From: Prevotella sp.
GTDB taxonomy: Bacteria; Bacteroidota; Bacteroidia; Bacteroidales; Bacteroidaceae
NCBI GenBank assembly: GCA_016284895.1
Contig: JAEEPT010000004.1
Coordinates: 1 to 41,270, forward strand
Length of the DNA: 41,270 nt
Direction of reading: 5' to 3'
Position numbers and translations under genes: made by a program. The notes under the pieces were generated by a model that was given only the letters and a program-made list of their open reading frames with translations, had not been told where the DNA came from and made no database searches. Positions 7,393-16,049 of the stretch are shown here, one piece after another. Position 1 is the stretch's first letter, and each line of letters opens with the position of its first letter.

Positions 7393-8639
7393 CTCTCCAT
7401 GATTTCCAAGCACATGCGGCTGTTGTGATAAGGACACTTCCACGGCCCTGCCTTGTCATCGTCGCGATTGACTGAGCCGTCCGGACGGATGCTCCAGTAC
7501 CACTCACCGCCCTCACGGTCAACGAGGTGGTCGAGAATGAACTGATAGCAAGCCTGTGCTTTCTGCAAAGCCTGCTCATCATGGAAATGCTGATATTGAT
7601 TCAGCTGTCCGATAACGTTCTCGCACTGCACCCACCAATGGCGGTCGGTATCGACGGAGAAGGGGGAACCGCCTTCGACAGTGACGGTGCGCTCATGGAT
7701 CATAGAGCCGTCATGACAGAGACCTTCTTCCGACGCTGCGGCAATGTCGCTGACAATGGGCATCACCCTGTCTGTCAGCCTCTTGTCGCCCAACACTTCC
7801 AAAGCCTCGGTCAAGAGCCAGGCGGCCTCAATGTCGTGGCCAAAGCTCTCAATATTGCGCTTGCCCTGCCACTCGTCGTTGAAGAAGAGGTCCAGATGAC
7901 GGGTCACAGGATTGAGCAGTTTGTCGGTAAATATGTTTATCAGCGTGCGCAGCTGGCATTCCAGCCGCTGGTCTTTCCACACGCGATACAGATTGGTATA
8001 TGGTTCCAGGATATGCAGGTGGGTGTTCATTGTGCGACTGCCGTTCTCGTCCTTATAGCTCAGTCGCATGTCGCCGATGGGAAACCAGTCGTAGGTCAGG
8101 GCTTCAATATATCCTACATTCTTGGCATCGTATGTATGTATTTCCAAAGTTTCAAACAAGGCAATGGCACAGTTCAATGCTTCCTTATCACCTGCGGCAC
8201 GATAAAGCTCACTCATGCCATAGATGGCAAAGCCGATGGCATACGATTGCTTCTTCATGTCAACAGGCTCCCCTTTGTAGTTCACGGACCAGTAGATACC
8301 ATCCCGCTTTTTATCGATAAAATGCTTCAATATGTACTCTTTGGCACGAATAGCGGCAGCAAGATATTCCTGCTTGCCCAGTACCCTGTATGCAGCAGCA
8401 AAGGTCCACAGAATACGGGCATTCAGCACGGCTCCCTTGTCTGCCTGTGCATGCAGACGGCCCTGTCCGTCCATTCGACCATAGAACCCCCCATGCTCGT
8501 GATCTATCATCTTGTCAAGCCAAAACGGGAGAATGTTTTCTTCCAACAATTGGCGGGCAGAGGTCTTAAAAGCCTCTCCCCCAACCCCTCTCCGACTGGA
8601 GAGGGGAGTATTTAGTTTTGCTATATCTTCTCTTTTCAT
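7383..8639 (-). CDS. AGE-family epimerase, probable mannobiose/cellobiose 2-epimerase
   Basis: Enzymes of this family turn the reducing-end sugar of beta-1,4-mannobiose (or cellobiose) into its 2-epimer, giving mannosyl-glucose. The 418-residue protein has the (alpha/alpha)6-barrel signatures: 'HEHGGFYGRMDGQG' near 48, 'KGAVLNARILWTFAAAYR' near 68, 'KKQSYAIGFAIYGMSELYR' near 128, 'MNTHLHILEPYTNLYR' near 203, 'NIESFGHDIEAAWLLTEAL' near 262 and 'WWVQCENVIGQLNQYQ' near 342, which include the catalytic His residues of the family. It has no signal peptide, so it is cytoplasmic. With GPH and GH130 upstream it fits the mannobiose to mannosylglucose pathway described in Bacteroides fragilis. Residues about 10-23 (NTPLSSRRGVGGEA) are encoded by a palindromic repeat (about 8572-8610), an unusual N-terminal insertion. 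Confidence 0.9.
   Translation of the reverse strand: MKREDIAKLNTPLSSRRGVGGEAFKTSARQLLEENILPFWLDKMIDHEHGGFYGRMDGQGRLHAQADKGAVLNARILWTFAAAYRVLGKQEYLAAAIRAKEYILKHFIDKKRDGIYWSVNYKGEPVDMKKQSYAIGFAIYGMSELYRAAGDKEALNCAIALFETLEIHTYDAKNVGYIEALTYDWFPIGDMRLSYKDENGSRTMNTHLHILEPYTNLYRVWKDQRLECQLRTLINIFTDKLLNPVTRHLDLFFNDEWQGKRNIESFGHDIEAAWLLTEALEVLGDKRLTDRVMPIVSDIAAASEEGLCHDGSMIHERTVTVEGGSPFSVDTDRHWWVQCENVIGQLNQYQHFHDEQALQKAQACYQFILDHLVDREGGEWYWSIRPDGSVNRDDDKAGPWKCPYHNSRMCLEIMEREF
8572..8610 (-). repeat. REP-like palindromic repeat, copy 1, inside the epimerase coding region
   Basis: On the minus strand the block runs from ACTCCCCTCTCC through a short centre to GGAGAGGGGTTGGGGG and a purine-rich end GAGGCT. 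It is in frame with the epimerase and is found again, inverted, at 8676-8714 with about two base differences. Confidence 0.8.
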
Positions 8640-8675
8640 TTCTTGGGGAGTTTTTTAATTCTATCTATTCTATCT

Positions 8676-8714
8676 ACTCCCCTCTCCGGTCGGAGAGGGG
8701 TTGGGGGTGAGGCT
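8676..8714 (+). repeat. REP-like palindromic repeat, copy 2, between transporter and epimerase
   Basis: The block reads ACTCCCCTCTCC-GGTC-GGAGAGGGG-TTGGGGGTGAGGCT on the plus strand and is the inverted partner of the copy at 8572-8610. Its last two bases overlap the stop codon of the GPH transporter gene. The two copies, about 65 bp apart, could pair into one long hairpin in the transcript. Confidence 0.8.
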
Positions 8715-10062
8715 ATTTCTTAATAGGATAAAGGTGAACCAAAACCATCATAATCACAGTGATAGCTGTGGGAAAGAGTGAGAAGAGTGCCCAAATCATC
8801 TGCCCGACTGAAGTCTCGTCGGTAATAGTCACAACGGTCTGCCCCGTAGCAGCATCTGTTCCCGACACGAACCCTGCCATTCCCAAGAACAGTGCAACCA
8901 GCGAACCGCTGATGGCCGTGCCGAACTTCTGTGCCATCGTCCCGCTGGAGAAGATGAGCCCCGTTGACGAAGTGCCGTTCTTCTCGGTGGCATAGTCGGC
9001 TACGTCGGCATACATCGACCACAGCAGCGGTGAGAACAGCCCCACACCTACTGAAGTGATGACGACCATCGCAATCATCAGCCAAATATAGGAGGGGTCC
9101 ATCGGAATGAAATAATAGCCGGCAGAAGCCACCCCACTAATGATGACAGCTACCTGGAAGGCTTTGCGTTTCGAGCCTATCCACTTGGTGAAGACTGGCG
9201 ACAGGCCTCCAAACACCATGCAGGTGAGTTCGCCAAAGGTCATGAACACGGTATAGTTGATGATCAGCCCACTCAGTGTCACGTCGCCTTTCAGGCAGTA
9301 TTCGAACATATAGCCGGCCACAGCGTAGCGGAAACCGTTGAAGAAGTTCATGCCGATGCCAACCAGTGTCAGGTATATCCACGGACGGTTACGGAAGAGA
9401 TTGGCAAACGGCTTTAGACTGAACTTTTCTGCACGGACCGGCTTCAACCGCTCGCGGGTCAGCAGTCCGCAAGCCAATGTTCCCAATGTGGCTAACAGAC
9501 CGAAGAAAGCCCCCAGCACGGCATACTGGTGCTGGGCTGTTCCCCCGACCAGCTTCTGCAGATAGGGAAACGAAAGCAGAGTGACGAAGCCCATGGCGTA
9601 GGCTCCCACCATGCGGAAACTGGAGAACTGGTTCTTCTCGTTATCGTCCTCTGTCATCACGCCGAGCATCGAGCCGTAAGGCACGTTGACCGCCGTATAG
9701 ACCACCATCATCAGCAGGTAGAGCGTGTAGGCCCAGATGCGCTTGCCCACAGGACCGAAGTCGGGGGTGCAGAGCAGCAGGGAAAAGACGAGCCCCAGGG
9801 GTACGGCACCGAACAGCAGCCAAGGACGATAGGTACCCCAACGGCTTTGTGTACGGTCGGCCAAGCTACCCATCAGCGGATCGGTGATGACATCAAACAT
9901 GCGGGCGATGAGCATTAGCGTGGCCGTATCGGCAATGGTCAGCCCAAACACATTGGTGAAGAACAGCGGAAAGGCTATCGACATCACCTTCCACGTGATG
10001 CCGCCTGCCGCCGCATCACCCAGGGCATAGCCTATCTTCTCTCTCAGCGGTATCTTAGCCAT
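8713..10062 (-). CDS. GPH-family sugar:cation symporter (probable mannobiose transporter)
   Basis: The 449-residue protein is a 12-span inner-membrane transporter. It opens MAKIPLREKIGYALGDAAAG and continues with 'LMLIARMFDVITDPLMGSLA' and 'RTQSRWGTYRPWLLFGAVPL' (about residues 46-88), the hallmark segments of the glycoside-pentoside-hexuronide family. 'YGSMLGVMTEDDNEKNQFSS' is the conserved cytoplasmic loop after the fourth span. It starts 2 bp after the GH130 stop, so the two are translated from one message. In beta-mannan loci of Bacteroidota a GPH protein brings mannobiose from periplasm to cytoplasm; here the neighbours (GH130, epimerase) point to the same. The counter-ion is not readable from sequence. 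Confidence 0.92.
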   Translation of the reverse strand: MAKIPLREKIGYALGDAAAGGITWKVMSIAFPLFFTNVFGLTIADTATLMLIARMFDVITDPLMGSLADRTQSRWGTYRPWLLFGAVPLGLVFSLLLCTPDFGPVGKRIWAYTLYLLMMVVYTAVNVPYGSMLGVMTEDDNEKNQFSSFRMVGAYAMGFVTLLSFPYLQKLVGGTAQHQYAVLGAFFGLLATLGTLACGLLTRERLKPVRAEKFSLKPFANLFRNRPWIYLTLVGIGMNFFNGFRYAVAGYMFEYCLKGDVTLSGLIINYTVFMTFGELTCMVFGGLSPVFTKWIGSKRKAFQVAVIISGVASAGYYFIPMDPSYIWLMIAMVVITSVGVGLFSPLLWSMYADVADYATEKNGTSSTGLIFSSGTMAQKFGTAISGSLVALFLGMAGFVSGTDAATGQTVVTITDETSVGQMIWALFSLFPTAITVIMMVLVHLYPIKK

Positions 10063-10064
10063 TT

Positions 10065-11231
10065 TTACATCTTTACTTTTTTGTTTTTTTCTATCATCCG
10101 CTTGATTGTCTCTACTGAGGCACTCGTCGTAAGCCCGTCCTCGGGCGTATGCATACAGTAGTCTATCAGCCGTTCCACCGACGATACAGCCACATGCAGA
10201 CGGGTGTCGGCAGTGGCATAGTAGATCAGCACACGTCCGTCATCGTCCTTGATCCAACCATTCGAGAAGGCCACATTCATCACGTCGCCCACATACTCGT
10301 TGCCCTCCGGCACCAGGAAGTAGCCGCCGGGCTGCGCAATGACGCGCGTCGGGTCGTAGAGAGCCGTCATATACATATATAGCACGTAGCGCAGACCGCT
10401 CGCTGTGCCGCGCACGCCGTGGGCCAGGTGCAACCAGCCCTTGCTGGTCTTGATGGGGTGCGGTCCCTCACCGTTCTTCACCTCCATCACCGTGTGGTAG
10501 TGACGCGGGTTGATGATGATTTCCTCGTCTATCTCTGCATGGGTGATATCCTCGCAAAGGCCCCACCCTATGCCGCCGCCGTTGCCCGTATCGATGAAGC
10601 CGTCCTGCGGTCGCGTATAGAATGCATACTTGCCTTCCACAAACTCGGGGTGCAGCACCACGTTGCGCTGCTGGCTCCTCGACTTCAAGTCGTGCAGCCG
10701 CTCCCACGTCTTCAAATCCTTGGTGCGGGCGATAGCTGCCGATGCCGTGGCTGCCGAGAGATCGTTAGGGTGCAGCTCGTCATGCCGCTCGGCACAGAAC
10801 ACACCGTATATCCAGCCGTCTTCGTGCTGTGTCAGCCGCATGTCATAGACATTGGTGGCGGGCAACAGCGTATCGGGCATGGTGACGGGCTCTGGCCAAA
10901 AGCGCCACCCCTCTATACCGTTTTTACTCTCAGCCACGGCAAAGAAACTCTTGCGGTCGGCACCCTCCACACGGCACACCAACAGATAGCGATCTCCCAT
11001 CTTAATGGCACCGGCATTGAGCACGGCGTTCATCATGATGCGCTGCATCAGGTAGGGGTTATCTTGCTCCGAAAAGTCGTAGCGCCATTCAAGCGGCGTA
11101 TGCTCTGCGGTCAGGATAGGATACCTGTATTTCTCGTAGATACCATTCCCTCCTTCCAGAGGTTCATTTTTTCGCGCCAACAGAGCCTCATGGCACTGGC
11201 GCAGCTGTCTTACTCTTTCGTTGTATGTCAT
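10065..11231 (-). CDS. GH130 4-O-beta-D-mannosyl-D-glucose phosphorylase
   Basis: The enzyme splits mannosyl-beta-1,4-glucose with phosphate into mannose-1-phosphate and glucose in the cytoplasm. The 388-residue protein (ATG at 11231, [20 protein letters not shown]) has the five-bladed propeller signatures of GH130: '[19 protein letters not shown]' near 72, '[19 protein letters not shown]' with the proposed proton donor Asp130, '[20 protein letters not shown]', and '[20 protein letters not shown]'. No signal peptide is present. The sequence agrees with the long subfamily 1 (mannosylglucose-type) enzymes rather than mannooligosaccharide phosphorylases. It sits between GH5 (47 bp) and the GPH transporter (2 bp). 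An in-frame TTG at 11255 was not used, as family members start at MTYNERV-like sequence. Confidence 0.93.
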   Translation of the reverse strand: MTYNERVRQLRQCHEALLARKNEPLEGGNGIYEKYRYPILTAEHTPLEWRYDFSEQDNPYLMQRIMMNAVLNAGAIKMGDRYLLVCRVEGADRKSFFAVAESKNGIEGWRFWPEPVTMPDTLLPATNVYDMRLTQHEDGWIYGVFCAERHDELHPNDLSAATASAAIARTKDLKTWERLHDLKSRSQQRNVVLHPEFVEGKYAFYTRPQDGFIDTGNGGGIGWGLCEDITHAEIDEEIIINPRHYHTVMEVKNGEGPHPIKTSKGWLHLAHGVRGTASGLRYVLYMYMTALYDPTRVIAQPGGYFLVPEGNEYVGDVMNVAFSNGWIKDDDGRVLIYYATADTRLHVAVSSVERLIDYCMHTPEDGLTTSASVETIKRMIEKNKKVKM

Positions 11232-11278
11232 ACTATTTTTCTTTTCAGCTTGCAAAATTACGCTATTTCCTCAACACG

Positions 11279-12571
11279 TCATTGCACTTTCTTGGCTATC
11301 TCTGACACTTTAACGAGTTCCGAATGGGAATAGCTAATCTTCAATGTCGTCGTATCGCTGTCGAATACAGAGTTCAGTCCCTGCTGTTCCTGAGCGGGGT
11401 CACCCATGTATGGGTCACCCACCTGCCATTGTTCATGTCGCGGACGGGCTTCACCGCCCCATGCCCAGAAGTTGCAGCCGCTGACGGCAGGCTCACTTTC
11501 TACAAGCGAGAATATATACTGATAATACTTGTCACGGGCATGGGTAGTTGATGACGGCGAGAAACTGAAGCCGTCGCGAGGAAACCCAAACTCCTCGATA
11601 ACGAGAGGCTTCTTGATGCGATGGGCTATCTCCATGTGCGGACGCAGATAGTCGGCGGTCTTCTGGCAGGCATGCGGAATGTCGGCAAGCAGTGAGTCCT
11701 GCCGTGCCCATTGCCAGTTGTAGGGCCATACGTGGACGGTGAGATAGTCAATGTTCGGGTCACTACTGATCTGTTCGTAGAGGGCAGAATCCATCTCGCA
11801 GCCCCAGATACCCTCGCCACCAATGGAAATCAGGTGATGGCCGTCAAGGCTGCGGATAAGTGCCGATGCCTCGCGAAGCCATCGGGTAAAGGGCACTTTC
11901 TGCTCTTCGCCGAAAGCGCGCGGCTCATTGCCTATCTGCCATGCCATGATGGTGGGGTCGTCCTTATATAATAATAAAGTGTAACGGTTCTGCCGACTGA
12001 CGATGAAGCGTACATAGTCGTAGAAAAGTTGATGCGCCTTTTCATTGCTGGCAAACTGTGATACATGTTTCATGAAGGCTTCATAGCCCGCCTCGTTAGG
12101 ACGCGGTGCCTTACCCAGTCCGGCATGTTCCAGATAGTAGCCATAGCCCCCACTCCACTCCCACGAGTTGTTCAGGTAGAGCACAGCCTTCATGTCGCGC
12201 TTGCCCATCTCCATGAGCAGATAGTCGAGTCCTGCCAACAGGGTGTCGTTATACTCGCCTGGTGCTTTTTGCAGCGTGGGTTCCACCTTTGTGGCAATGC
12301 CTTGTTCACCGTCACTGCCCACAAGGATGCGCAGATTGTCCAGTCCGAGCGCGTGCAGCTGGTCCAATTCACGCAGCAGCCGCTGCCGGTCGCCACCCTG
12401 GCCCTCGGAGGCCAGGATGGGTCCATACCAGAAGTTAGTACCTACATAGCGGTATTCCTTGCCGTCAAGCCACAGGCGGCCGTCACGTTGCTCTACATAT
12501 TTCACTGCCGATTCCGGCTGGCAACACAGCAGCAAGGAGAGAAGGGATAAAGCCATTAACAGTTTCTTCAT
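11279..12571 (-). CDS. GH5 endo-beta-1,4-mannanase lipoprotein (subfamily 7-like)
   Basis: This enzyme cuts internal beta-1,4-mannosidic bonds. The 430-residue product begins MKKLLMALSLLSLLLCCQPE, with a lipobox at Cys16 (or 17), so it is membrane-anchored and possibly surface-exposed. 'RLWLDGKEYRYVGTNFWYG' (32-50) is the typical entry strand; the acid/base is Glu216 in 'MAWQIGNEPRA', 'LTVHVWPYNW' (277-286) lies in the active site, and the nucleophile is Glu327 in 'KPLVIEEFGFPRDG'. The start codon overlaps the stop of the GH26 gene upstream (ATGA, 12568-12571), so translation is coupled. Subfamily placement is from motif likeness to mannanases; plain beta-glucanase activity is less likely in this context. 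Confidence 0.93.
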   Translation of the reverse strand: MKKLLMALSLLSLLLCCQPESAVKYVEQRDGRLWLDGKEYRYVGTNFWYGPILASEGQGGDRQRLLRELDQLHALGLDNLRILVGSDGEQGIATKVEPTLQKAPGEYNDTLLAGLDYLLMEMGKRDMKAVLYLNNSWEWSGGYGYYLEHAGLGKAPRPNEAGYEAFMKHVSQFASNEKAHQLFYDYVRFIVSRQNRYTLLLYKDDPTIMAWQIGNEPRAFGEEQKVPFTRWLREASALIRSLDGHHLISIGGEGIWGCEMDSALYEQISSDPNIDYLTVHVWPYNWQWARQDSLLADIPHACQKTADYLRPHMEIAHRIKKPLVIEEFGFPRDGFSFSPSSTTHARDKYYQYIFSLVESEPAVSGCNFWAWGGEARPRHEQWQVGDPYMGDPAQEQQGLNSVFDSDTTTLKISYSHSELVKVSEIAKKVQ

Positions 12572-13620
12572 TTCACGATATCTTTCAGCATCATTACATT
12601 GCTCGACCGTATCATCTCATTGAAGTAGAGCGCATTCTTCTCACCAGGAGCAGGACCAAAATACTCGTGCTTGGCATTGCGCCAGATAAGGAAATAACAA
12701 ATGGGAAACTTGTCTAAGATGGGTTTCAGCACACGGGTCCACCACGTAGGGTCCGGCAGGTTCTTCAGACCACATTCGGTAAGAGCCAGCAACTTATGAT
12801 GCTGCTCGCAGAATGTAGTCAGTGTCGTCATGTCACTTTCCAAATCGCGCACAAAGTCCTGCTCCGCCCCCCACTGATAGGCATCCACGCCCAACAGGTC
12901 AACACGGTCGTCACCGGGATAGGCGTCTAAGTCCGCCGGTTTGATGCCGAGATTGGGACTCCACGACCACACCAGGTTGTCGAAGCCTTCGCTGAGCAGG
13001 TAGTCTTGCAGCATACACCACAGAGCCTTATATTCATTGGGGGTACACTGCTTGCTGCCCCACCAGAACCAGCCGCCGTTGTTCTCATGCCACGGACGGA
13101 AGATGATGGAAATAGGACGGTCGTTGTTCGTGCGCAGCGTTTTCAGGAAGTTGCGCACGTTCTTCATCCACAACAGGAACTTACGATGCTGCAGACCGCC
13201 CGGAAGCGTACTCCTCACGGCAACCGTGTCCTGGTTGTCCCAGGCAGTACCGCCGGAAAAGGGATTGCGCGGATGCCACGACAGCGTGACGATGCCACCC
13301 CGCTGGTGGTGCGCTATGATTTCTTCCCTGATACGGGTGAAGGGCACGGAGTCAAGGTTCTTCTCATCACCTACTTCTATGCCGCCAAGGTCAAACCCCA
13401 TGACGGCAGGCCAGTCGCCCGAACATTCTTTCATATCGCTGCGCCCTAACTCCCACTCCCACGTCAAGCCGTAGAAAGGGTCGTCCTGATGACCTACCAT
13501 GTAACCCCGCACCTGTAGTTGCTGTAGGCGATCAAGGAGTTGCTGACGCTGGGTCTGAGCATTTGCAGAAGGTAAAAGCGCCATTATCGTCAGAAGAAAT
13601 AGAATCGTTGGTTTTTTCAT
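12568..13620 (-). CDS. GH26 beta-mannanase, soluble exported form
   Basis: The 350-residue product starts MKKPTILFLLTIMALLPSAN with a signal peptide cut near ANA/Q and no lipobox Cys, pointing to the periplasm. Key residues: 'GYMVGHQDDPFYGLTW' (39-54), 'SWHPRNPFSGG' (114-124), acid/base Glu179 in 'FRPWHENNGGWFWWG', and nucleophile Glu282 in 'LALTECGLKNLPDP'. It overlaps GH5 by ATGA. In Bacteroides mannan loci a periplasmic GH26 releases mannobiose from incoming oligosaccharides while a lipoprotein GH26 works on the surface; the pair here (this gene and 24468-25625) repeats that plan. Exo (mannobiohydrolase) action is inferred from that parallel only. Confidence 0.93.
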   Translation of the reverse strand: MKKPTILFLLTIMALLPSANAQTQRQQLLDRLQQLQVRGYMVGHQDDPFYGLTWEWELGRSDMKECSGDWPAVMGFDLGGIEVGDEKNLDSVPFTRIREEIIAHHQRGGIVTLSWHPRNPFSGGTAWDNQDTVAVRSTLPGGLQHRKFLLWMKNVRNFLKTLRTNNDRPISIIFRPWHENNGGWFWWGSKQCTPNEYKALWCMLQDYLLSEGFDNLVWSWSPNLGIKPADLDAYPGDDRVDLLGVDAYQWGAEQDFVRDLESDMTTLTTFCEQHHKLLALTECGLKNLPDPTWWTRVLKPILDKFPICYFLIWRNAKHEYFGPAPGEKNALYFNEMIRSSNVMMLKDIVK

Positions 13621-13627
13621 AAGTCAA

Positions 13628-13771
13628 CTATTTATCTTTTATTATAATCGTTGTTATCAGCAGGTCGCTGACACGCTCGCCAACCTACAGGCTGGCATCT
13701 TTATATTGTGGCTGTTGTGCGTTTGCTGTCATAAGAGACACTGTTATCAATAAAAGGATGGCACGCCTCAT
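13628..13771 (-). pseudogene. Remnant of a GH3 glycosidase gene (signal peptide plus first residues)
   Basis: Three bases after the GH36 stop, a frame starts MRRAILLLITVSLMTANAQQ, a good signal peptide, then 'PQYKDASL', a TAG stop (13685-13687), and in the same frame 'VGERVSDLL' before drifting to 'ITTIIIKDK' and a stop. The pattern Y-K-D-A-S-L-x-V-x-E-R-V-x-D-L-L is the N-terminal entry of GH3 beta-glucosidase-type enzymes, which normally continue R-M-T-L-x-E-K for 700 or more residues. So the gene has a nonsense codon and has lost nearly all of its body. It probably trimmed glucose or mannose ends from glucomannan oligosaccharides. Confidence 0.75.
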
Positions 13772-13774
13772 GTC

Positions 13775-15949
13775 TTATTTTATCTCAAACACACGCGAGG
13801 CATAGTCTTCCCACAATGGCACTTCGACACCGACATTCATCAGGAAACTTCCTGTGAACTGCTTACCATTGAGAGCGCAGGGCTGCTGTCCTACGCGGAC
13901 GTTCTTCTCCGTCATGGTATAGGTCTTATCGGGGTTCAGGCCATCCAGGCGGATGCGTGGCAGCAGTTGGTTATAGTAGTTGTCGGTCTTATAAACAAAC
14001 AAGATGCCTTTTTCATCCTTTGTGTACATCAGTGCCGATACACCTTTTCTGTTATAAGGAGAGACAAGCCTATAGAGGTCGCCCGTCTGTACCACCTGCC
14101 TCATTTCTTTATAATCCTTGAAACAGGTCTGCACTTGCTGCCGTTCCTCATCGCTCATGTCCTTGGGTTGCAGTTCTATGCCAAGTCGCCCGCTCATTGC
14201 TACATCACAACGGAACTTCAAGGGGATGACCCGTCCGCCTGTGTTCCAGTAGGGACAATGGTTGATGTGGCAGGCCATCGCATTGGCGGGGAAGAAGAGC
14301 GAGGTGCCCCACTGTATATAGACGCGCTGAAGGGCATCGGTATTGTCGCTCACCCAGAATTCATCGAAGTAGGGCAGCAGTCCGTAGTTGGCACGTCCGC
14401 CACCGCTGGCACAGTCTTGTATCACCACGTCAGGATACTTCTCGCGGATACGTTCCAGTACCTTCAGCAGTCCCCGATGATAGTCTATATAGATATTCGC
14501 CTGCTTTTGCTTGGGCAGATAGAGTGAGCCATAGTTCTGAACAGAGGCATTGGCATCCCACTTGATGTAACTGATTTCGGGATATTGCGAAAGCAGGTTG
14601 TCCACAATGCCAAAGGCGAAGTCCTGCACCTGCGGATTGGTCATGTCGAGTACCAGCTGCGTGCCGCCACGTCCCAGCTTCAGTTCGCGGCCCTTTGTCT
14701 GCAATGCCCACTCCGGATGGCGTTCAAAGAGTTCGCTCTTCGTATTCACTGCCTCCGGCTCTATCCAGATGCCGAACTTGATGCCTTTCTCTGCCGCAGC
14801 ACGGCAGAGCTTGCCGAGACCACCAGGCAGTTTCTTCTTATCCACTACCCAGTCGCCCAGTGTCGATGAGTCATTGTTGCGCTGATACTTGTCGCCGAAC
14901 CAGCCATCGTCCATCACAAACAATTCGCCCCCCAACTGTTTTATGTCATCCATCATCTGTAGCATCCGCTCCTCGTTGATGTCGAAGTAGAGCCCTTCCC
15001 ATGAGTTGAGCAGAATGTCGCCGACCCCATTCCCCCGGTGCAGTTTGCCTTGGGTACGAGCCCAGCGATGGAAGTTACGACTGACGCCCCCCATGCCCTG
15101 CTCACTATATGTCAGGGCAAGATGCGGCGTGGCAAACGACTCTTTGGGGTCGAGCACGTACTCGCTGGACTGTGGGTCGATACCTGCATAGAAATGGTGG
15201 AACTTGTTGAGTAGCGTGTTGATGCGCAGTTCGTAGTTGCCACTCCAGCAGAGTGCAGCACCGATTGTGCGACCGTGGTTTTCACTTGGATGCCCGTCGA
15301 GAGAGAACATCACCTCAGGCGCATCAATATGGGCATTGCGTGCACCGTCAGTATTCCGGATTACCTTGCAGCCCAAAGTAAGCGGTTCCTGCACCACATT
15401 TGTTTCGGCTGCCCAGTCGCCATGCAGATGGGTCAGCCACACGTCGCCCTGACGAAGGGTAAGATGGCCTGAGTCGAAACGCTTCAAAGTGATGGCCCGT
15501 TTCCCGCCGTTCACAATCTCCGTCCACGTCTCAATGACATCAACCTCACGATAGGCTTTATAGAATGTTTTTACTGTCACGGGCATCAATTTGTCCTGCA
15601 TTGTAAACAAATGCACATCAGCCTTGCCTTCCTTTTGCAATTCGTAATTCACGACTTGCAGTTCCAAATTCAAGTCTCCGTCACTATGCTGCACTTGTAT
15701 GGCAGGCAACTGCACCATATCCACCGTTCCGAAAGCCGGTAGCACAGAGAAGTCGAAGTCGCAACCAGAAGCTTTCAGCTCTCCAAGGGTTGCAGTCCGC
15801 AGACCATAGTAAGCCATTCGCAAATCCTGTCCTTCTTTTGCATGCAGAATTATCTGCGTCTGGGGGGTCTCTATCGAGACATTGCCTTCCCATGCTGCAA
15901 TCGACATTGTCAGCAGGACAAACACACCTGTAAAAATACTTCTTTTCAT
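13775..15949 (-). CDS. GH36 alpha-galactosidase, exported
   Basis: The enzyme removes alpha-1,6-galactose side chains, as on galactomannan. The 724-residue protein starts MKRSIFTGVFVLLTMSIAAW (signal peptide; ATG at 15949 chosen for this and for its operator-bearing promoter). Signatures: 'ELFVMDDGWFGDKYQRNNDS' (342-361), 'FGIWIEPEAVNTKSELFERH' (392-411), nucleophile Asp465 in 'SYIKWDANASV', 'QDCASGGGRANYGLLPYF' (511-528), and acid/base Asp535 in 'FWVSDNTDAL'. The length fits the bacterial clan D family. No lipobox, so probably periplasmic. It is the first gene of the operon that runs to the epimerase, and its presence argues that the natural substrate includes galactosylated mannan. Confidence 0.95.
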   Translation of the reverse strand: MKRSIFTGVFVLLTMSIAAWEGNVSIETPQTQIILHAKEGQDLRMAYYGLRTATLGELKASGCDFDFSVLPAFGTVDMVQLPAIQVQHSDGDLNLELQVVNYELQKEGKADVHLFTMQDKLMPVTVKTFYKAYREVDVIETWTEIVNGGKRAITLKRFDSGHLTLRQGDVWLTHLHGDWAAETNVVQEPLTLGCKVIRNTDGARNAHIDAPEVMFSLDGHPSENHGRTIGAALCWSGNYELRINTLLNKFHHFYAGIDPQSSEYVLDPKESFATPHLALTYSEQGMGGVSRNFHRWARTQGKLHRGNGVGDILLNSWEGLYFDINEERMLQMMDDIKQLGGELFVMDDGWFGDKYQRNNDSSTLGDWVVDKKKLPGGLGKLCRAAAEKGIKFGIWIEPEAVNTKSELFERHPEWALQTKGRELKLGRGGTQLVLDMTNPQVQDFAFGIVDNLLSQYPEISYIKWDANASVQNYGSLYLPKQKQANIYIDYHRGLLKVLERIREKYPDVVIQDCASGGGRANYGLLPYFDEFWVSDNTDALQRVYIQWGTSLFFPANAMACHINHCPYWNTGGRVIPLKFRCDVAMSGRLGIELQPKDMSDEERQQVQTCFKDYKEMRQVVQTGDLYRLVSPYNRKGVSALMYTKDEKGILFVYKTDNYYNQLLPRIRLDGLNPDKTYTMTEKNVRVGQQPCALNGKQFTGSFLMNVGVEVPLWEDYASRVFEIK

Positions 15950-15974
15950 ACTGTTGAGGTTTTTAGTTTCAATG

Positions 15975-16030
15975 CAAAAGTACAATAAAAATCGGAGAAT
16001 GACTAACACTTTTTTGTCATTCTCCGACAC
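15975..16030 (-). promoter_or_regulatory. Promoter C with mannan-locus operator, for the GH36 operon
   Basis: Half-sites TAACAC (16004-16009) and CGACAC (16025-16030) are 21 bp apart; the -7 box TACTTTTG (15975-15982, minus strand) is 22 bp from the proximal half. The start codon is at 15949. Both half-sites depart from TGACAC by one base, but spacing and the central TTG are kept. Confidence 0.8.
15992..16027 (-). terminator. Terminator of the 16050-16937 gene, overlapping operator C
   Basis: Arms TCGGAGAATGAC (15992-16003) and GTCATTCTCCGA (16016-16027) form a perfect 12-bp stem with a 12-base loop, followed on the minus strand by TTTTTATTGT. The proximal half-site of the operator begins exactly at the loop, and the distal half-site overlaps the end of the stem. 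Confidence 0.8.
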
Positions 16031-16049
16031 TCATTGACAGTCTATGACT

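Noticed and set aside
7527..8615. Open frame of 362 codons on the plus strand
   Set aside because: It lies opposite the epimerase, whose family motifs are clear, and its product resembles no family.
11295..11310. TGACAC within the GH5 coding region, and another near 13670
   Set aside because: Neither has a partner 21 bp away or a -7 box 22 bp away, so they are chance matches.
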